Assembly: GCA_910585005.1 (NCBI GenBank)
Contig: CAJUCN010000049.1
Coordinates: 1-7,063 of the forward strand
Length of the DNA stretch: 7,063 bases
From: an uncultured Lachnospiraceae bacterium
Lineage (GTDB): Bacteria; Bacillota; Clostridia; Lachnospirales; Lachnospiraceae
Direction of reading: 5' to 3'
Shown here: in pieces, positions 5,226 through 7,063 of the stretch
Layout: each line of letters starts with the position of its first letter
How positions within the stretch are numbered: the first letter of the stretch is position 1
Notes under the pieces: model-generated
The model's input: the letters and a program-made list of their open reading frames with translations, nothing else
Databases searched by the model: none
Told to the model about the DNA's origin: nothing
Made by a program: the position numbers and the translations under genes

Positions 5226-5584
5226 CTAAAAGGGTATTGAGATAAAATGCAGGGAGTGGGCGGGATGCCCGCCTGCTCCAGCGTACGCTTTATTTGCCTT
5301 GTGCTGCTCCGCATATTTGATGATTTCCGTAAGCTCCTTCCCAATCTGGTGCGTTTCCTCAAAGCTGACCACACCGGGAGCGAAAGCCTGTATTAAATGA
5401 TAGGCTTTATTGGGGCTGTTTCCCGGCAGTGGTATAAGGTGTATTTGAAGTCAATCGCTGCGGTTTCCGGCGCACGGGCGTAGGAAGAAATATAGATACT
5501 TTCGTCTGTCTTGTCCGGGTTGCATATGTAGGCTACCGTTTTATCAACAGTTGCTGTGATAGTATTGATTTTTGTGACTGCCAT
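5226..5584 (-). pseudogene. MobA/MobL-type relaxase, N-terminal remnant with frameshift
   Basis: The ATG at plus 5584-5582 opens M-A-V-T-K-I-N-T-I-T-A-T-V-D-K, then A-Y-I-C-N-P-D-K-T and A-A-I-D-F-K-Y-T, the typical start of relaxases on Firmicutes mobilizable elements. After C-R-E-T-A-P the frame is lost. Restoring one A in the short A-run (plus TTT at 5419-5421) gives E-N-S-P-N-K-A-Y-H-L-I-Q-A-F-A-P-G, the expected continuation, including the His region. It then reads S-F-E-E-T-H-Q-I-G-K-E-L, leaves recognisable relaxase sequence, and ends at a TAG at plus 5228-5226. Intact relaxases are several hundred residues, so most of the protein is gone. It overlaps the end of the mobC remnant, the normal arrangement. 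Confidence 0.85.
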
Positions 5585-5975
5585 ATCTGTTCCATCAACT
5601 CCGCTACTTCGTCCATATCTTCCTGATAGATATGGTTTGTGCTGTTAATTCTTTTCGCAATCTGGTTCAGACTGGAGCTGATTCGTCCAAGCTCCGTATT
5701 GTATTCCCGTAAAAACTGTAATCCACGTCATAGACATATCCGTATAGAATCAGCTTTCGGATAAAAGCCGATTTGCTTTTCATGCAGGACAGCCTAAACT
5801 TCTCGTCAAGGATGTACTGCTCTTTGTCATCTAAGTGAAATTCATTCCGATTGGTGCGTGTCCTGTACCTACAACACCGCACAGGGCGTTTTTGACGAAT
5901 ATTTGAGAGAAATTTTTCAAAAAGTTTTCCTTGCTTCTTAATACGGGGAAGTTTAAGAAATGCCAATGTTTCCAA
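5533..5975 (-). pseudogene. mobC: MobC-like relaxosome accessory protein, frameshifted
   Basis: Residues R-T-N-R-N-E-F-H-L-D-D-K-E-Q-Y-I-L-D-E-K and S-K-S-A-F-I-R-K-L-I-L-Y-G-Y-V-Y-D-V-D-Y are typical MobC, a small ribbon-helix-helix-like protein that helps the relaxase at oriT. After D-V-D-Y-S-F a run of five T (plus A-run 5711-5715) breaks the frame, which stops at 5667. One extra T restores L-R-E-Y-N-T-E-L-G-R-I, then L-N-Q-I-A-K-R-I-N-S, the conserved MobC C-terminal half, ending at TAG at plus 5535-5533, inside the relaxase frame. The true start is unclear: TTG at 5975 adds about 40 non-MobC residues, and GTG at 5882 has no clear ribosome binding site. The upstream part may be sequence from another gene joined here. 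Confidence 0.82.
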
Positions 5976-6076
5976 AAAAATTGTTAAAAATCTTTCCTAT
6001 CAGAGTGGTCTGTTGTATACTGGTAAATACTTGTCCTTAAAACCGCAAGATATATGAAAAGAGGAATGAAATATCC

Positions 6077-6085
6077 TGCTATAAT
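6077..6085 (+). promoter_or_regulatory. Extended -10 promoter of the AraC-GNAT gene
   Basis: TGCTATAAT is a perfect extended -10 (TATAAT at 6080-6085). The -35 position, 6057-6062, is AAAAGA and carries no consensus. Transcription from about 6092 would give a short leader containing the ribosome binding site AAAGGAGG. Bases 5976-6076 hold nothing else I can identify. Confidence 0.6.
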
Positions 6086-6109
6086 GCAGAGAGAAAGGAG
6101 GAAGCTGCA

Positions 6110-6967
6110 ATGCCGGGGAATATCAAAAATGTAATGACGGTAATCGACTATATCGAAAGCCACCTGCACGAAAAACTGGACTTAGAAACAGTTGCGGGGG
6201 CTGTACATTATTCAAAATATCATATGCACCGAATGTTTACAGATACGGTAGGGTTGACAATTCATGATTATGTACAACGCCGCCAGTTGACCGAAGCCGC
6301 AAAACTGCTTGTTCTTTCCGACAGACCAATCCTTGAAATTGCGCTTTCTGCCGGATATGAGAGCCAGCAGTCCTTTACGGATATTTTCAAAGCCATGTAT
6401 AAAAAATCCCCTAACAGGTACAGGGAGGAAGAAGAATTTTATCCATTGCAGCTAAGATATGTCTTGAATGAAAATCCTACAAATTTAGAGGAAAAAGAAT
6501 GGCAGGATAAAATCGTCTTTGCAACACAGGAGGACATACCCAAATGGATAGAACTGGTTCACCTTGTCATTGACGGTTTCCCGCACTTGGACGAAAAACA
6601 ATACCTTGAACAGTTGCAGGAGTATATCAAAAATAAGCGTGCATTGATTTTGAAAGACGCTGATACGGCAATCGGGATTATGGCGTTTAACGAGGTGACG
6701 GGGAGCATTGATTTCTTTGGGGTACACCCACAGTATCGGAAAAGAGGGATAGCGAAAGCATTTTGCGAAAAGGCATTGTATGAACTTGCACGTTCCGCAC
6801 AGATTAGCGTGACGACTTTTCGGGAGGGTGACAAGGCAGACACAGGCTATCGGGAGGTATGGGGAAGCCTTGGCTTTGCCGAAGCGGAACTGTTAATTGA
6901 ATTTGGATATCCGACACAGCGGTTTATACTTCACAGAGAAAAATTGGAGGGCGGGGACAATGAGTGA
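6110..6967 (+). CDS. AraC-type HTH fused to a GNAT acetyltransferase domain
   Basis: This is a 285-residue two-domain protein. Residues about 5-105 are an AraC/XylS DNA-binding domain: the first helix-turn-helix is D-L-E-T-V-A-G-A-V-H-Y-S-K-Y-H-M-H-R-M-F, and the second is I-L-E-I-A-L-S-A-G-Y-E-S-Q-Q-S-F followed by the K-S-P-N-R-Y-R close. Residues about 135-270 are a GNAT fold with the acetyl-CoA-binding motif A in F-G-V-H-P-Q-Y-R-K-R-G-I-A (about 203-215). A hydrophobic substrate pocket cannot be read. An AraC HTH at the N-terminus with a GNAT as sensor or effector is a known but uncommon fusion. AAAGGAGG precedes the ATG. The transporter start codon overlaps its stop, so the two are co-translated and this protein may regulate that operon. 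Confidence 0.9.
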   Translation: MPGNIKNVMTVIDYIESHLHEKLDLETVAGAVHYSKYHMHRMFTDTVGLTIHDYVQRRQLTEAAKLLVLSDRPILEIALSAGYESQQSFTDIFKAMYKKSPNRYREEEEFYPLQLRYVLNENPTNLEEKEWQDKIVFATQEDIPKWIELVHLVIDGFPHLDEKQYLEQLQEYIKNKRALILKDADTAIGIMAFNEVTGSIDFFGVHPQYRKRGIAKAFCEKALYELARSAQISVTTFREGDKADTGYREVWGSLGFAEAELLIEFGYPTQRFILHREKLEGGDNE

Positions 6968-7063
6968 CCAAAATCCACTATCACAAAACTTTACAATAAA
7001 ATCATTGTTGAAATTTGCATTTCCGACAATTTTGATGATGATATTCATGGGGCTGTATACAGT
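6960..7063 (+). CDS. MATE-family efflux transporter, N-terminal part (cut by window edge)
   Basis: The first 34 codons read M-S-D-Q-N-P-L, then K-S-L-L-K-F-A-F-P-T-I-L-M-M-I-F-M-G-L-Y, the usual opening of a MATE-family multidrug/Na+ antiporter, with the first membrane helix starting at the conserved F-P. GGAGGGCGGGG lies just upstream and the ATG overlaps the previous gene's TGA (ATGAGTGA), so translation is coupled. The other eleven membrane helices lie beyond the window, and the substrate cannot be told. Confidence 0.8.
   Translation, partial: MSDQNPLSQNFTIKSLLKFAFPTILMMIFMGLYT

Noticed and set aside
5259..5273. GGCGGG-ATG-CCCGCC hairpin as a terminator of the Rrf2 gene
   Set aside because: No T-tract follows on either strand, and the bases fall in the relaxase remnant frame.

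Overview
The window looks like a stretch of accessory chromosome from a gut-type Clostridia, most likely a Lachnospiraceae relative. This rests on moderate G+C, strong AGGAGG-type ribosome binding sites, a VanRS-B-like two-component pair, an EFR1-type flavodoxin/ferredoxin fusion, and a MobC/relaxase pair of the kind carried by Firmicutes mobilizable elements. No rRNA, tRNA or CRISPR array is visible.

Layout. (1) Bases 1-540 are gene debris: an unrecognised C-terminal tail, a 54-base imperfect palindrome, the C-terminal end of a PIN-domain (VapC-like) toxin, and one unassigned short ORF. (2) Bases 546-3578 form a compact signalling unit: an OmpR-family response regulator, an overlapping sensor histidine kinase, a terminator that overlaps the kinase stop codon, then a secreted lipoprotein with two internal repeats and its own promoter. 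The regulator and lipoprotein promoters share an almost identical 19-base motif built from 11-bp-spaced repeats. I infer that the regulator binds both, controlling itself and the lipoprotein. (3) Bases 3579-3767 hold a strong hairpin that may serve as a bidirectional terminator, and an uncertain 44-codon ORF. (4) Bases 3768-5216 are a divergent pair: a flavodoxin-like/2[4Fe-4S] ferredoxin protein on the minus strand and an Rrf2-family regulator on the plus strand. The minus-strand promoter has perfect -35 and -10 hexamers and is covered by an 8-bp perfect dyad, the likely repressor site. (5) Bases 5226-5975 are a decayed mobilization module on the minus strand (MobC and relaxase), each gene with a one-base homopolymer frameshift; the relaxase is also cut down to its N-terminal end. 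(6) Bases 6077-7063 carry an AraC-type HTH/GNAT fusion followed, with overlapping start and stop codons, by a MATE-family transporter that runs off the window.

Functionally, the window combines three small regulator-target modules: two-component system to lipoprotein, Rrf2 to flavodoxin/ferredoxin, and AraC-GNAT to MATE. They sit among remnants of mobile DNA, as expected for a region built by repeated insertion and decay. The most interesting points are the TCS/lipoprotein mini-regulon and the Rrf2/EFR1 switch. I see no clear evidence of a wholly new defence or mobile system.
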